Source: JBFFMO01 sp041390025 (GTDB lineage: Bacteria; Myxococcota_A; Bradymonadia; Bradymonadales; Bradymonadaceae). Taken from it: a stretch of 64,000 nt of DNA. The DNA is taken from positions 1-64,000 of the forward strand of contig JAWKQR010000016.1 of assembly GCA_041390025.1 (NCBI GenBank). The letters are read 5' to 3'. Below the pieces are notes generated by a model. The model was not told the DNA's origin and ran no database searches. It worked only from the letters and a program-made list of their open reading frames with translations. The position numbers and the translations under genes are program-made. This document shows positions 35,217 through 45,065 of this stretch, in pieces; positions within the stretch are counted from its first letter, which is position 1, and the number at the start of each line of letters is the position of its first letter.

Positions 35217-38200
35217 ATGTCAGAAAACGATCCATTTCCGCACACCTCTGGGGACAATCGACCCGAGACCCACACGCTCGAGTCTGAAAGCTATCCCATC
35301 GACCCCCTGATCACCTGGGTTGATCGTGGTGAGCATCACGCGCAGGTTGTGGGCGCCTCCAACGGGCTGAAGGCCGCACTGTTGGCGGACTTGTCACGTC
35401 GGACGGAGAGGCCGATTTTGGTGATCACCTCGACCGCGGAGTCTGCGCGAGAGGTCTCACGGGACCTCTCGCTCTTTGTCAGCCGCACACGTGAAGAAGC
35501 GCTGGAAGACGATGTCGTCTTGTTTCCGGAGTTCGACGTCGGCCCCTACCACCAGGCATCCGCAGACCGAAAGCTGACGTTGGCGCGGCTTCGCGCCGCT
35601 TGGAAAATGTGTCAGGCAAAACCACCGCGGTTTGTGGTCACATCTGTGCGTGCGGCCATGCGTCGCACGATGCCTGTTGGCGCCATGAAGTCGTGGTCGG
35701 ACACACTGGCTGTGGGTCAGGAGTGGGGGAACGCCCGTCTTCGTGAAACATTGACCCAGTGTGGATTCTCGGAGGTCACACTGGTGGAGGATCCGGGAAC
35801 ATTTGCCATCCGCGGCGATCTGGTCGACGTCTTCAGCCCCGCACACAGTCTGCCCGTGCGCATCGAGCGCTGGGGCGATGACATCGCCGAGATGCGTGCG
35901 TTTGACCCCAAAAGCCAGCGCACCCAAGCCGATGTTACGCAATGCCACGTCTTCCCGATTCGCACCGAGGTGCTGAACGCACAGACGATTCCGTTAGCCA
36001 AAGAGCGCCTGCGTGCACTGGGAAGTGCGTTGCATGTGCCGTCCAAGACGATGACGGCGATCACTTCGGATCTCGACGCGCGGATGCACTTTGTGGGGAT
36101 CGACGCGATGTTGCCCGCGTTTTACGACGCGCTCGGGGATGTCTTCGATTACCTCCCAAACAACGTCCTGTTTGCCATCGACGACCCGCTGACGCTGATC
36201 GAAAACGCGCACGACCTTGAGGAGAAGCGCCGGCTGGAGTCCGACGAGTCCATCGCCGACAAAGAACTGTCGTTTCCTTATGAGGACCACTACCTCACGG
36301 CAGCACAGGCGCTTGATCGCTTACGCCATGCTGCACGTGTGGAGTTTCGCCGTGTTGCGATTCAGGCCGCCGATTCGCCGCTCCCGCTGGCCCCTGAAGA
36401 AGCAACATTCCGGTTCGTCGCGCGGCCCAATACCGACATTGTTCAACTACGCAAGCGCCACAACAGCGTGGAAGAAACCATGGAGTGGCTGCAAGACGAC
36501 CTCGACTTTTGGAAGCAGCGGTTTGGACGCATCTGTTTTGCCTGCCGCACCCGAGGTCAAGTTGAACGCCTCGAGGCGCTGCTGAAGCGCTCGGGAGAAG
36601 ACCCACTGATCCTTGAGCCGCCTATCGATGTGACCGAACCCGTGCCGCCTCCGGCCGGAGTGGTCGAGATCTACCACGGCGAAATCTCGGAGGGGTTTCG
36701 TTCCGAGCTGCTGAGCATTGCGGTGATCTCGGGGCACGAGATCTTTGGCAACCGCGGTGTATCCGCCACCACCGCTTCGTTGACCGAACACGCGGCCATC
36801 AGCCACTTCCGAGACCTTTCGCCGGGTGATTTTGTCGTCCACCTCGACTTTGGCATCGGAAAGTACCAAGGCCTTGTGCGGCTTGAGGTTGCCGGCATTG
36901 CCAACGACTTCCTCCACATCGAGTACGCGGGCAACGACAAACTCTATCTGCCTGTGTTCCGACTCGGCCGGGTACAGAAGTACATCGGCTCGCCCACGGG
37001 CGTTCGTGTCGACAAGCTCGGAGGCACGACGTGGCAGCGCACCAAAGAGAAGGTCAAAGCCAACATTCGGGACATCGCCCAAGACTTGCTGAAACTCTAC
37101 GCCGAGCGCGAGCTGCGCAAGGGCCACGCGTTTCAGCCACCCGACGAAATGTACTACGAATTCGAGGCCTCGTTCCCGTTCGAGGAAACTCCAGATCAAG
37201 CGCGCGCGATCGAGGAAGTGCTCGCGGACATGCAACGCCCCCGCCCCATGGATCGTCTGGTGTGTGGCGATGTCGGCTTTGGAAAGACCGAGGTCGCCAT
37301 TCGCGCAGCCATGAAAGCAGCGTTGGACGGCAAACAGGTCGCCGTGTTGGTGCCAACGACGATTCTTTGCGAACAGCATTTGGTGTCGTTTCGTAAGCGT
37401 TGTGAGCCCTTCGGTGTGCGGGTCGAGTCGTTGAACAGGTTCCGCACGACCAAAGAATCCAAGGACATCATCGACGCGTGCAAAGAGGGCAAGATCGACA
37501 TCTTGATCGGCACCCATCGTTTGCTTGGCAAGAGCGTGGAATTCCGTGATCTGCGGCTGCTTGTGGTGGACGAGGAACAGCGATTCGGTGTGACCCACAA
37601 GGAGCAGATCAAACAGCTGCGCAGCAACATCGACTGTCTAACGCTCACAGCGACGCCGATACCCCGCACACTGCAGATGAGTTTGCTGGGAATCCGTGAC
37701 CTGTCGATCATCGCCACCCCACCCCATGACCGTCTTTCTGTGCGCACACACCTCGCGCGGTTCAACGACGGCATTGTGCGCGAGGCGATCATGCGCGAAC
37801 TCTCCCGCGGAGGGCAGGTGTTTTTTGTGCACAACCGCGTGCAAACGATCGAAGAGATGCGTGAGCACCTCAGCGCACTGATCCCCGAGGCGAGGGTGAA
37901 GGTCGCACACGGCCAGATGCCTGAGAATGTCCTCGAAGAAGTGATGGTCTCCTACGTGCGCGGCGAAACCAACGTCTTGCTCGCCTCAAGCATCATTGAG
38001 AGCGGGTTGGATATCCCAAATGCCAACACCATCATCATCAACCGGGCGGATATGTTCGGCCTGTCGCAGCTCTATCAGCTGCGCGGACGCGTGGGCCGCG
38101 GAAAAGAGCGCGCCTACGCGTACCTGCTTATCCCGGCAAAAGAGAAACTGAACGACGACGCCGAGAAGCGGCTTGAGGTCATTCAGATGCACACCGAGCT

Positions 38201-38813
38201 TGGCAGCGGGTTCCAAGTCGCCACCTACGACCTTGAGATCCGTGGCGCGGGAAATCTTCTGTCGGACGACCAATCGGGCCATGTCGCGGCGGTGGGACTC
38301 GACCTTTACAACGAGCTGCTTGAAGAGACGATCCACGACCTGCGCGGACAGGTGGTCGATACGGACGTCGAACCCGAGGTCAACCTGCGTTTGGAGGCGT
38401 ACATCCCGGACGACTACATCGAGGCGACGTCACTGCGCTTGATGTTCTACAAGCGCTTCTCGCTGGCACGCTCGATGGAGGAACTCTTCGACACTTACGG
38501 CGAACTGTGTGACCGCTTCGGCGAGGCGCCACAACCGGTCTTGAATCTTAAGGACGTGGTGGAACTAAAGATTCGCTTGCGAGACCTGCGCGCAGATAAG
38601 CTCGACGTCGGGCCGTCAGCGATGCAGCTCGACCTGAACGCGACCACGACCCTCAACCCCAAAAAGGTGTTGGAGTTCATCGAGGTCACCCGAGGAAAGC
38701 TGCGTCTGACGGCGGACATGAAGCTGATCTACAGCCTCTCACCGGCTGAGTCAGCCGATCCTATCGGCACAGCTCGCGGCATGCTCGAGACGCTCGCTCG
38801 GATGACGGGTTAG
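35217..38813 (+). CDS. mfd: Transcription-repair coupling factor Mfd
   Basis: A 1198-residue DNA translocase that removes stalled RNA polymerase and recruits UvrA. The UvrB-like domains (about 40-330) contain FPEFDVGPYHQASAD; the RNA-polymerase-interacting domain starts near 531 (GDFVVHLDFGIGKYQGL); the Walker A is GDVGFGKTEVA (about 683), DEEQRFG (784) is motif II and LTATPIPRTLQMSL motif III; the QLRGRVGRG block is motif VI, and the TRCF domain is C-terminal. Length is typical (1150-1200). No ribosome site is obvious at ATG 35217, but no better start exists. It is intact, in contrast to genes before 32 kb. Confidence 0.97.
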   Translation: MSENDPFPHTSGDNRPETHTLESESYPIDPLITWVDRGEHHAQVVGASNGLKAALLADLSRRTERPILVITSTAESAREVSRDLSLFVSRTREEALEDDVVLFPEFDVGPYHQASADRKLTLARLRAAWKMCQAKPPRFVVTSVRAAMRRTMPVGAMKSWSDTLAVGQEWGNARLRETLTQCGFSEVTLVEDPGTFAIRGDLVDVFSPAHSLPVRIERWGDDIAEMRAFDPKSQRTQADVTQCHVFPIRTEVLNAQTIPLAKERLRALGSALHVPSKTMTAITSDLDARMHFVGIDAMLPAFYDALGDVFDYLPNNVLFAIDDPLTLIENAHDLEEKRRLESDESIADKELSFPYEDHYLTAAQALDRLRHAARVEFRRVAIQAADSPLPLAPEEATFRFVARPNTDIVQLRKRHNSVEETMEWLQDDLDFWKQRFGRICFACRTRGQVERLEALLKRSGEDPLILEPPIDVTEPVPPPAGVVEIYHGEISEGFRSELLSIAVISGHEIFGNRGVSATTASLTEHAAISHFRDLSPGDFVVHLDFGIGKYQGLVRLEVAGIANDFLHIEYAGNDKLYLPVFRLGRVQKYIGSPTGVRVDKLGGTTWQRTKEKVKANIRDIAQDLLKLYAERELRKGHAFQPPDEMYYEFEASFPFEETPDQARAIEEVLADMQRPRPMDRLVCGDVGFGKTEVAIRAAMKAALDGKQVAVLVPTTILCEQHLVSFRKRCEPFGVRVESLNRFRTTKESKDIIDACKEGKIDILIGTHRLLGKSVEFRDLRLLVVDEEQRFGVTHKEQIKQLRSNIDCLTLTATPIPRTLQMSLLGIRDLSIIATPPHDRLSVRTHLARFNDGIVREAIMRELSRGGQVFFVHNRVQTIEEMREHLSALIPEARVKVAHGQMPENVLEEVMVSYVRGETNVLLASSIIESGLDIPNANTIIINRADMFGLSQLYQLRGRVGRGKERAYAYLLIPAKEKLNDDAEKRLEVIQMHTELGSGFQVATYDLEIRGAGNLLSDDQSGHVAAVGLDLYNELLEETIHDLRGQVVDTDVEPEVNLRLEAYIPDDYIEATSLRLMFYKRFSLARSMEELFDTYGELCDRFGEAPQPVLNLKDVVELKIRLRDLRADKLDVGPSAMQLDLNATTTLNPKKVLEFIEVTRGKLRLTADMKLIYSLSPAESADPIGTARGMLETLARMTG

Positions 38814-38824
38814 CCAAGAACGAC

Positions 38825-38851
38825 AAAAGCCCATCGTTGCCGATGGGCTTT
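38825..38851. terminator. Bidirectional terminator between mfd and the beta-barrel gene
   Basis: AAAGCCCATCG-TTGC-CGATGGGCTTT, an 11-bp stem between convergent genes that ends in an A run on one side and a T run on the other. Confidence 0.85.
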
Positions 38852-38869
38852 GACCGGCCGGACGGCGGT

Positions 38870-40339
38870 CTACAGCCGAAATGTAAGCCCTGCCGACAGG
38901 TCCACGTTGACCGAGGTGTCTGGCACGAGGAGCATCAGGTACAAGTCCGTCGTGAAGTCCATGAAGTCGGTCAGAGGGAACGCCAAACCGCCACCCACGC
39001 CAAAATGGACCCAACCGGTACGAACGGTGTCCCTGAGGTAACAGTACTGATCGCTGCCCTTTGCAAACGTCTCTTTGCCGGCGCACACGGGCAATGATGC
39101 GAGCTTTGGCAGCTGCACCCAGTTGCGGACCCGACCCACCCCGGAACCGATCGACGAGTACACGCGCATCGAGTCTGTGTTCTGGAAGAACCATTTGTAC
39201 TTCAGGCCAATCAAACAATCGCCCGGGAGGCCAAGGCCAAGGCATTCCTCTTTGGTGTCGTAGAAGCCGCCACCCTGGTCGATGACGAGGTTGGTGAAAT
39301 CCTGCGACGGGGCGAACTGATAACGGAAGTACAGTCCGAGCTGGATGGTCGGGGAGATCAGCACGCCCACATCAAGCAACGCATGCCCAAAGGCAGGAGC
39401 GACACCAGGATTTACATCGGTTTCTGGGTTGGCGGTCGCCTTACTGCCGGCCAAGAACCCGCCGCCCGTGCCGCCCAGAAGGGAGATCGAAACCCATTTT
39501 CGCCCGGCCGTGTCCGTCGGTGCGGGTTCGTTCTTTTTGGGGTCTTCCTGAGTCAAGTTCGAGCTGCCGAGCACCACCATGTTCAGGGGCTCGTTGTCCG
39601 ATCCGACCTTCGCGATGATGTCGCCGCCTCGATCCTCCGCAAAGATGAAGTAGTCGATCTGGCTGGTGCGAATCTCTTTTCCGGGAATCTTGGCCGCGAA
39701 ACGGGTCTTGTTCGTCGGCTGCATTTCCACACGATTGAAGTCTGGCTCATCGAAGCGGCGGAACAAGACAAACATGCGATAGACCGGCATGTCCGCGGGG
39801 ACAAACGCCTCAAATTCAAGGTCTTTCCCGGCGTCCGCCGTGGCAATGGGCTTGTGGGTAAGCTCTGAAACCGCAGGCTGCGTGTTTGTGTCCGTTGCGG
39901 CCGGCGCAGCGCGTTTTCGGGCGCGCTTCATCACATCATCAAGGGTGGGCGTGGCGTAGTTGGGGTCGATCTCGACTTTGGGATCGTTCTCGACCGCGGC
40001 CACGAACGCATCTTCGGTGATGGCTTCGTCGCGGGTCGCGGCGAACCGCACAACACCAAGCATCGCCCAGATCTTGGCGAGTGCAGGTCCCTTGAACTTG
40101 TTCTTGTCGGCGAGTTTGATCGCGTCTTCGAGCCGCTTTTCGGCGTCTTGGATCTGCAGCACATCGTAGTCGTCGACCGCAGATGCCAATGCCTTGGCGA
40201 GCTTGGATTCGATATCCTGAGCCCACACCACGCCAGGCTGCGCGACGGTGACCATCGCAAACGATGACACCGCGAGAATCAGAGCAAAGATGCGGCCCAA
40301 GGGCCGCGGAAGCGTTCCACGTTGCATTCTGCCAACCAT
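38870..40339 (-). CDS. Outer-membrane beta-barrel protein with helical periplasmic domain
   Basis: 489 residues. A signal peptide (FALILAVSSFAMVTVAQPGVVWAQD) is followed by a helical region (about 40-130), a beta-sandwich-like middle (EFEAFVPADMPVYRMFVLFRR) and a C-terminal barrel of alternating strands that ends in VDLSAGLTFRL, an outer-membrane insertion-type ending. The gene follows the OmpA lipoprotein gene by 35 bases on the same strand, so the envelope operon is DUF4398, OmpA, barrel. ATG 40339 is used; ATG 40327 is an alternative. Confidence 0.75.
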   Translation of the reverse strand: MVGRMQRGTLPRPLGRIFALILAVSSFAMVTVAQPGVVWAQDIESKLAKALASAVDDYDVLQIQDAEKRLEDAIKLADKNKFKGPALAKIWAMLGVVRFAATRDEAITEDAFVAAVENDPKVEIDPNYATPTLDDVMKRARKRAAPAATDTNTQPAVSELTHKPIATADAGKDLEFEAFVPADMPVYRMFVLFRRFDEPDFNRVEMQPTNKTRFAAKIPGKEIRTSQIDYFIFAEDRGGDIIAKVGSDNEPLNMVVLGSSNLTQEDPKKNEPAPTDTAGRKWVSISLLGGTGGGFLAGSKATANPETDVNPGVAPAFGHALLDVGVLISPTIQLGLYFRYQFAPSQDFTNLVIDQGGGFYDTKEECLGLGLPGDCLIGLKYKWFFQNTDSMRVYSSIGSGVGRVRNWVQLPKLASLPVCAGKETFAKGSDQYCYLRDTVRTGWVHFGVGGGLAFPLTDFMDFTTDLYLMLLVPDTSVNVDLSAGLTFRL

Positions 40340-40374
40340 TCAGTGTTTGACCCCCAAAGCGGAGGGCGGTCAAT

Positions 40375-41496
40375 CTACTGTTTTGTGATGTGAATCTCAA
40401 CACGACGGTTGGTCGCGCGACCCGCCTCGGTCGAGTTGTCGTCGATGGGGCGTTCCTCGCCGTAACCAATCGACTCGATGCGTGAGGGATCGATGCCGCG
40501 CTCGATGAGGTACAGTCGAACGCTGGAGGCACGTGCATCGGACAGCTTCTTGTTGGACTTGTCGCTGCCACGGCTGTCCGTGTGACCTTCGACCCGGATG
40601 TTGATGTTCGGGTTGTCACGAAGGATCGCAACCACATCGTCAAGCAAACCGAAGCTCTGCGGCAAGATATCGGCCTTGGCCGTCTTGAAGAAGACCTTCT
40701 CGTTCAGTTTGATCTGGTCGCCTTCGATCTTCGCTTTGGATTCCTTGTCTGGGCAACCGTCATCGTCTTTGTTGCCGTTGTAGACTTCGGGTTCTTCGGG
40801 GCATTGATCGAGCACGTCTGCGATGCCGTCGCCGTCGTTGTCGTTGTCCGGACATCCATCATCGTCTTGGAACCCGTCGAAGTCTTCGGCTTTGTCTGGG
40901 CACTGGTCGTTGATGTCGGCGATGCCGTCGAGGTCGTTGTCGATTTCTGGGCAACCGTCGTTGTCTTGGAACCCGTCGACGTCCTCCGGAACAAACAGAC
41001 AGACGTCGGCCGGATCAAGAATGCCGTCTTTGTCGTTGTCCTTGTCTGGGCAGCCGTCCTCGTCTTCAAACGTGTCAAAGTCTTCGGGATCGACAGGGCA
41101 CTGGTCCACATTGTCAAGGATGCCGTCGCCGTCTTGGTCGGAAGGCTTGGGCTCAATTTTCACGGTCGGCGTCTTCTCGACGACGATCGCGACGGTGTTG
41201 TCCAGACACTCTTCGTGGTCGGACAGCTGGTCTGCCTGACGTGCGTTTTGTTCCGCAAGATCGAGGTGGTTTCGAGCCTTGACGAAGTTGCCTTGGCGCA
41301 GCTCGTACAGACCGAACTCGACGTTCGACTCCGAGAACGCGAGCTGCTTGGGCGCACAGTTGTACGCGCGGTCGTGGATTGACTTATTGATCGCTTGGAT
41401 TTCCATCGCACGACCACGAAGGGTTGCACCGGTGGTACAACCCGACGTCACGAACAACATCACGCCAGCAATGGCGAGCAGTAACAAGCGGTTCAT
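40375..41496 (-). CDS. OmpA-family lipoprotein with thrombospondin type-3 repeats
   Basis: 373 residues. MNRLLLLAIAGVMLFVTSGC is a lipobox signal. A helical stretch (about 30-110) is followed by four calcium-binding TSP3 repeats (DQDGDGILDNVDQCP, DKDGILDPADVCLF, DLDGIADINDQCP, DGDGIADVLDQCP). The C-terminal OmpA domain has INIRVEGHTDSRG and GYGEERPIDDN, which bind peptidoglycan. It is translationally coupled to the DUF4398 gene (ATGA). It tethers the outer membrane to the wall. Confidence 0.93.
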   Translation of the reverse strand: MNRLLLLAIAGVMLFVTSGCTTGATLRGRAMEIQAINKSIHDRAYNCAPKQLAFSESNVEFGLYELRQGNFVKARNHLDLAEQNARQADQLSDHEECLDNTVAIVVEKTPTVKIEPKPSDQDGDGILDNVDQCPVDPEDFDTFEDEDGCPDKDNDKDGILDPADVCLFVPEDVDGFQDNDGCPEIDNDLDGIADINDQCPDKAEDFDGFQDDDGCPDNDNDGDGIADVLDQCPEEPEVYNGNKDDDGCPDKESKAKIEGDQIKLNEKVFFKTAKADILPQSFGLLDDVVAILRDNPNINIRVEGHTDSRGSDKSNKKLSDARASSVRLYLIERGIDPSRIESIGYGEERPIDDNSTEAGRATNRRVEIHITKQ

Positions 41497-41918
41497 TGCG
41501 CTTCCCCTTCTTGGGTCAGACGATCGAAATCGGCCGCTGGGTTGCCCTCTGGGCGGCCCGTGTCTTTCATCAGTTCAGGGGTCAGGGTCTTGTCAGCCGG
41601 CGAGCCGGCCCAAGGGTCTTCTTTGGCCTTGGACAACGCTGCTTCCGCCGCACGTTTGGCTTCGGTCGCGTAGTCAAACGATGCCTCGAAATCCGAGTAG
41701 CCCCATTCTTCACGCGATTTGTGCATGTAGAACTTGGCGCTGTAGTACTCGTAGGGAGCCTTCTGGTCGGCCGACGCCACACGCGCACGCTCAAGGGCTA
41801 CGGCCGCTTCGCTGATGCGTTGGGTCGACTGAACAGGGCCACAGCCCGTCACGATCATAAGCGCCGCTACCGCCCACAAGGGCAACAGGCGCATTTTCCA
41901 CTTGGCGGAAACACTCAT
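41493..41918 (-). CDS. DUF4398 lipoprotein
   Basis: 141 residues from ATG 41918. MSVSAKWKMRLLPLWAVAALMIVTGC ends in a lipobox; the mature part is helical with repeated Ala/Glu stretches (AAVALERARVASADQKAPYEYY and EAKRAAEAALSKAKED split the two long helices), the DUF4398 pattern. Such lipoproteins usually precede an OmpA-type gene, as here. Confidence 0.8.
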   Translation of the reverse strand: MSVSAKWKMRLLPLWAVAALMIVTGCGPVQSTQRISEAAVALERARVASADQKAPYEYYSAKFYMHKSREEWGYSDFEASFDYATEAKRAAEAALSKAKEDPWAGSPADKTLTPELMKDTGRPEGNPAADFDRLTQEGEAQ

Positions 41919-42009
41919 GGCGTAACCTGCGTCAAAGCACGTCGTTTTAGGAAATCCGTGCATGGTGTATCAGACGGGAAAAACCCCTGTCAACGGCACA
42001 ATGCCTCGC

Positions 42010-43426
42010 TCAAATCCGATCGTTGTTTGCGGGTAGCGACGATGGGGGCGTTCCAAGAGCCGCGATCATCACCAACCCAAATTCCAGTGCGCTTGCCCAC
42101 CACGGCACCAGCCACGGCCCACCCACACGATCGCTCAGCCATGCCATGTACCCTAAGGTCACCAAGCCGCTAAATAATAACGCTCCCCATGCCCACCTAC
42201 AAGCCGCCGAGCGGCGAGCGGAACCAGCCACACAACTTTATACCCAAGGATGCACGGTGGGTGCGACCATCAACAACGAAAGCATCACAGCACCGCAGCC
42301 ACCACGGAGTCACGGATCACCCACGGCAAACAGGAAGACCGAGAACGCAGGCTGCCCCATGAGCTTGCCCAATGTTTGCGCGATCTGATCAAACGCGGAA
42401 TCGTGCAAGGCAGAACCTGTCCCTGCCACGCGACCCAGCCCAACTTCAGCGCCACCGCATCGAGGCCGAAAACCGGATCAAGACCTTGTCGCCGCTGAGT
42501 CTCCCCAGCGTTCCAGCAACCCGTGGGTGGAGTGTCCGGACCACACACGAAAGACGCCGTCATTGCTTCGCCACGACGTCGCGTAAGCCGCGAATCCTGC
42601 CCAGGTCGGACGGGCGCTCGGGCAAACACGGGAGGTAAGTCAACGCCACAACGGACAAGGCCATGGTCAGCAATCCCAAGCGCGTGCGAAGCCTCTCTCG
42701 CGCGCGCAACGGCGCAAAAAGCACCAAAGCCAGCCCGATGACCCCAAGGAATTTGGTCGCGATGCTCAGCCCCAAGAACAGACCCGCGCCCCCACGCCTC
42801 CGCTCCCACAGCGCGCACCCGAGCACCAAGAGGGCGACCGCGACCCCGTCGATGTGGCCTGACCACGCGGCCTCGACGATGACGAGCGGGTTGAGCAACA
42901 CCAACGCTAGGGTCGCCTTTGTCAGCTTCAAGACCCGCGCGGCCGCAAAGAAACAGCCCAGCTCCACCGCCACAAGCAGCGCACGAAGCGCGGTCATCCC
43001 CCCGCCAAGCCACGCATTGAACGCAAACAGCCCTTGGGCGACGGGCGGATAGATGGTGGGGATTTCGGGGTGATTGATGTGCGGCCAAATCTCGGCATCG
43101 CGCACGGCCGCAAGCGCGGTGGCCTCCGGCGGGTGCACAAATGGGTTGAAGCCCGCCAACCACACGCGGCCTTCCCACACGTAACGATAGAGGTCGTCGG
43201 AGAGCAAGGGGTCATGCCCAATCAACGCCATCCGAGCCAAAATCGCAGCGCCCCAGATCCAGGCGATAGGCACGTGATTGGCGCGGGCACACACCCATGC
43301 GTAGGGAACGAACAACGCGGCGTACACCGCGAGGATCGCACCATCTGAGGGTGCGAACGGCAGCGCGGCGCATCCCAGCGCAAGCAAAAACAGTGGCAAA
43401 CTGTTAAGTGGCTTCCATGACATCAA
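42010..43426 (-). pseudogene. Polytopic glycosyltransferase (GT87-like mannosyltransferase), C-terminal part frameshifted
   Basis: The first 289 codons (43426-42560) are open: a membrane protein with the lumenal motif DDLYRYVWEGRVWLAGFNPF (Asp-Asp near the first loop) and IYPPVAQGLFAFN, then several TM segments including FLGLSIATKFLGVIGLALVLF. The frame breaks near 42570; further TM segments (SGLVTLGYMAWLSDR, WWASALEFGLVMIAAL, ending at 42010) are in other frames. Restored length is about 470 residues. It uses a polyprenyl-phosphate sugar donor by family. The start overlaps the GT2 stop by 23 bases, so the two are cotranscribed. Confidence 0.7.
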
Positions 43427-44930
43427 GCGCCGCCCGAGCTCGCCCGCTGCGGGCTTTGACTCCGTGCCACGCGCTCAGACACGCGACGTACAAGAAACCG
43501 AACTGGAACAGCATCAGGAACGGAAGGCTGTACACGCCGTCTTGGGCGGTTGAAATCACAAACACGATGGACGCGGTGAACCATGCACCCAACAAGAACT
43601 CCAGCAGCGGCATCACCGTTCCCTTGCGGAAGTAGGATTTGCCAGTCCACGACTGATCACGGCGCGCGATGGCATATTTTGGCGTGCGCACAAAGGGGGT
43701 CTCGTGGCGGACCAGAGCCTCCAGAACCGCCTTTGCGTTGTTCAACGACAGTCCGATCCCCAACCCCATCACAGCGGGCAAGAGGCGTAGGATCTCGATC
43801 CGGCGCCGGCCAAGCTCGCGTTGGGATGTCCAGTAAAATGTGCAGATAGAGACGGTCGCGCCGAGGAAAATCGGAAGGTCGACCATCAATGTGATCATCC
43901 ACCCCTCGTGCATTCGGATCACGGTCGCGACCGGCATCAGCACGGCGAGCATGACGAGCAGAAGGTATGCGGCATTGGCCGTGAGGTGATAAAACGCCTC
44001 AAGCTTGACCCAGTTGGGCAGTTCGCTGCGCAAAATTGTCGGCAGCAGCTTCATGGCCGTTTGGATGGACCCTTTGGCCCAACGGTGTTGTTGTGATTTG
44101 AGCGAGCTCATCTCGACAGGTAGCTCGCTGGGGACGGCGACATCGCGCAAGAAAACGAACTTCCAGCCCTTCATCTGAGCGCGGTAGGACAGGTCGAGGT
44201 CTTCGGTCAACGTGTCATGCTGCCAACCTCCGGCATCCGCGATCACCGAGCGGCGCCAAATTCCGGCGGTTCCGTTGAAGTTAAACAGCCGCCCTGACCG
44301 ATTTCGCGCGGTGTGTTCGATGACAAAATGCCCATCGAGCAAGACCGCTTGCGCGGCCGTGAGCAGGCTGTACCCGCGATTGATGTGGTCCCACCGCGTC
44401 TGCACCATGCCCACCGACGGCTCAGTGAAATGGTGGATCGTTTGAAGGAGGAAATCCTCTTGAGGAATGAAATCCGCATCAAAAATGGCCACAAACTCGC
44501 CGCGGGCCACGGCCTGACCAGCCTCGAGCGCGCCTGCCTTGTAACCCACGCGGTCGGTGCGGTGGATATGTTTGATGTCCACGCCCTCGGCCTGCCACCG
44601 ATCAACGTGCCTCTTGACGATGTCAAAGGTGTCGTCCGTTGAATCGTCAAGCACTTGGATTTCGAGCCGGTCGGTGGGGTAGTCAATGCGACACACGGCG
44701 TCAATCAGCCGCTCACACACGTAACGCTCGTTAAACAGCGGGAGTTGGATCGTCACAACCGGCAGCTCGTCGGTCGAAAACTCCCGAAGCGGTTTAGCAT
44801 CCGGACCTTGATGGCGTCGGTACAGGTAGACCATCAGGTAGCGGTGCGACCCGTAGAACGCCAAGATCGCCAGCAGCCCAAAATAGGCCACCAGGACGAG
44901 CGCACGGACTATGGAGGCTTCAATGAACAT
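43404..44930 (-). CDS. Family 2 membrane glycosyltransferase
   Basis: 508 residues, cellulose-synthase-like fold. An N-terminal membrane segment is followed by the GT-A domain: VLDDSTDD (residues 93-100), DAD (151-153, the metal site), TED (242-244, catalytic base) and QQHRW (280-284). Three to five membrane segments form the C terminus. Family members make beta-glucans or glucosyl- and mannosyl-glycolipids; the sugar here is unknown. It sits divergent to the prenyltransferase operon. Confidence 0.9.
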   Translation of the reverse strand: MFIEASIVRALVLVAYFGLLAILAFYGSHRYLMVYLYRRHQGPDAKPLREFSTDELPVVTIQLPLFNERYVCERLIDAVCRIDYPTDRLEIQVLDDSTDDTFDIVKRHVDRWQAEGVDIKHIHRTDRVGYKAGALEAGQAVARGEFVAIFDADFIPQEDFLLQTIHHFTEPSVGMVQTRWDHINRGYSLLTAAQAVLLDGHFVIEHTARNRSGRLFNFNGTAGIWRRSVIADAGGWQHDTLTEDLDLSYRAQMKGWKFVFLRDVAVPSELPVEMSSLKSQQHRWAKGSIQTAMKLLPTILRSELPNWVKLEAFYHLTANAAYLLLVMLAVLMPVATVIRMHEGWMITLMVDLPIFLGATVSICTFYWTSQRELGRRRIEILRLLPAVMGLGIGLSLNNAKAVLEALVRHETPFVRTPKYAIARRDQSWTGKSYFRKGTVMPLLEFLLGAWFTASIVFVISTAQDGVYSLPFLMLFQFGFLYVACLSAWHGVKARSGRARAALDVMEAT

Positions 44931-45006
44931 TCAACATCACACGCAGCATAACCCGCAAAGGATGCACCTCAGCGATTGAGGTCGCAAATTCTGTCGCGAC
45001 GAACGC

Positions 45007-45036
45007 GTGACAAGCACACGGGAAAGTCTTTATAAA
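45007..45036 (+). promoter_or_regulatory. Candidate sigma-70 promoter for the prenyltransferase operon
   Basis: GTGACA (45007-45012) and TATAAA (45031-45036) match the -35 and -10 boxes at five of six positions each, with an 18-base spacer, 30 bases before ATG 45066. A palindrome CCTCA-GCGAT-TGAGG precedes it, about 44969-44983. Confidence 0.45.
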
Positions 45037-45065
45037 GCAACTCCCCTCGAAGGCAAGCGCGCCCC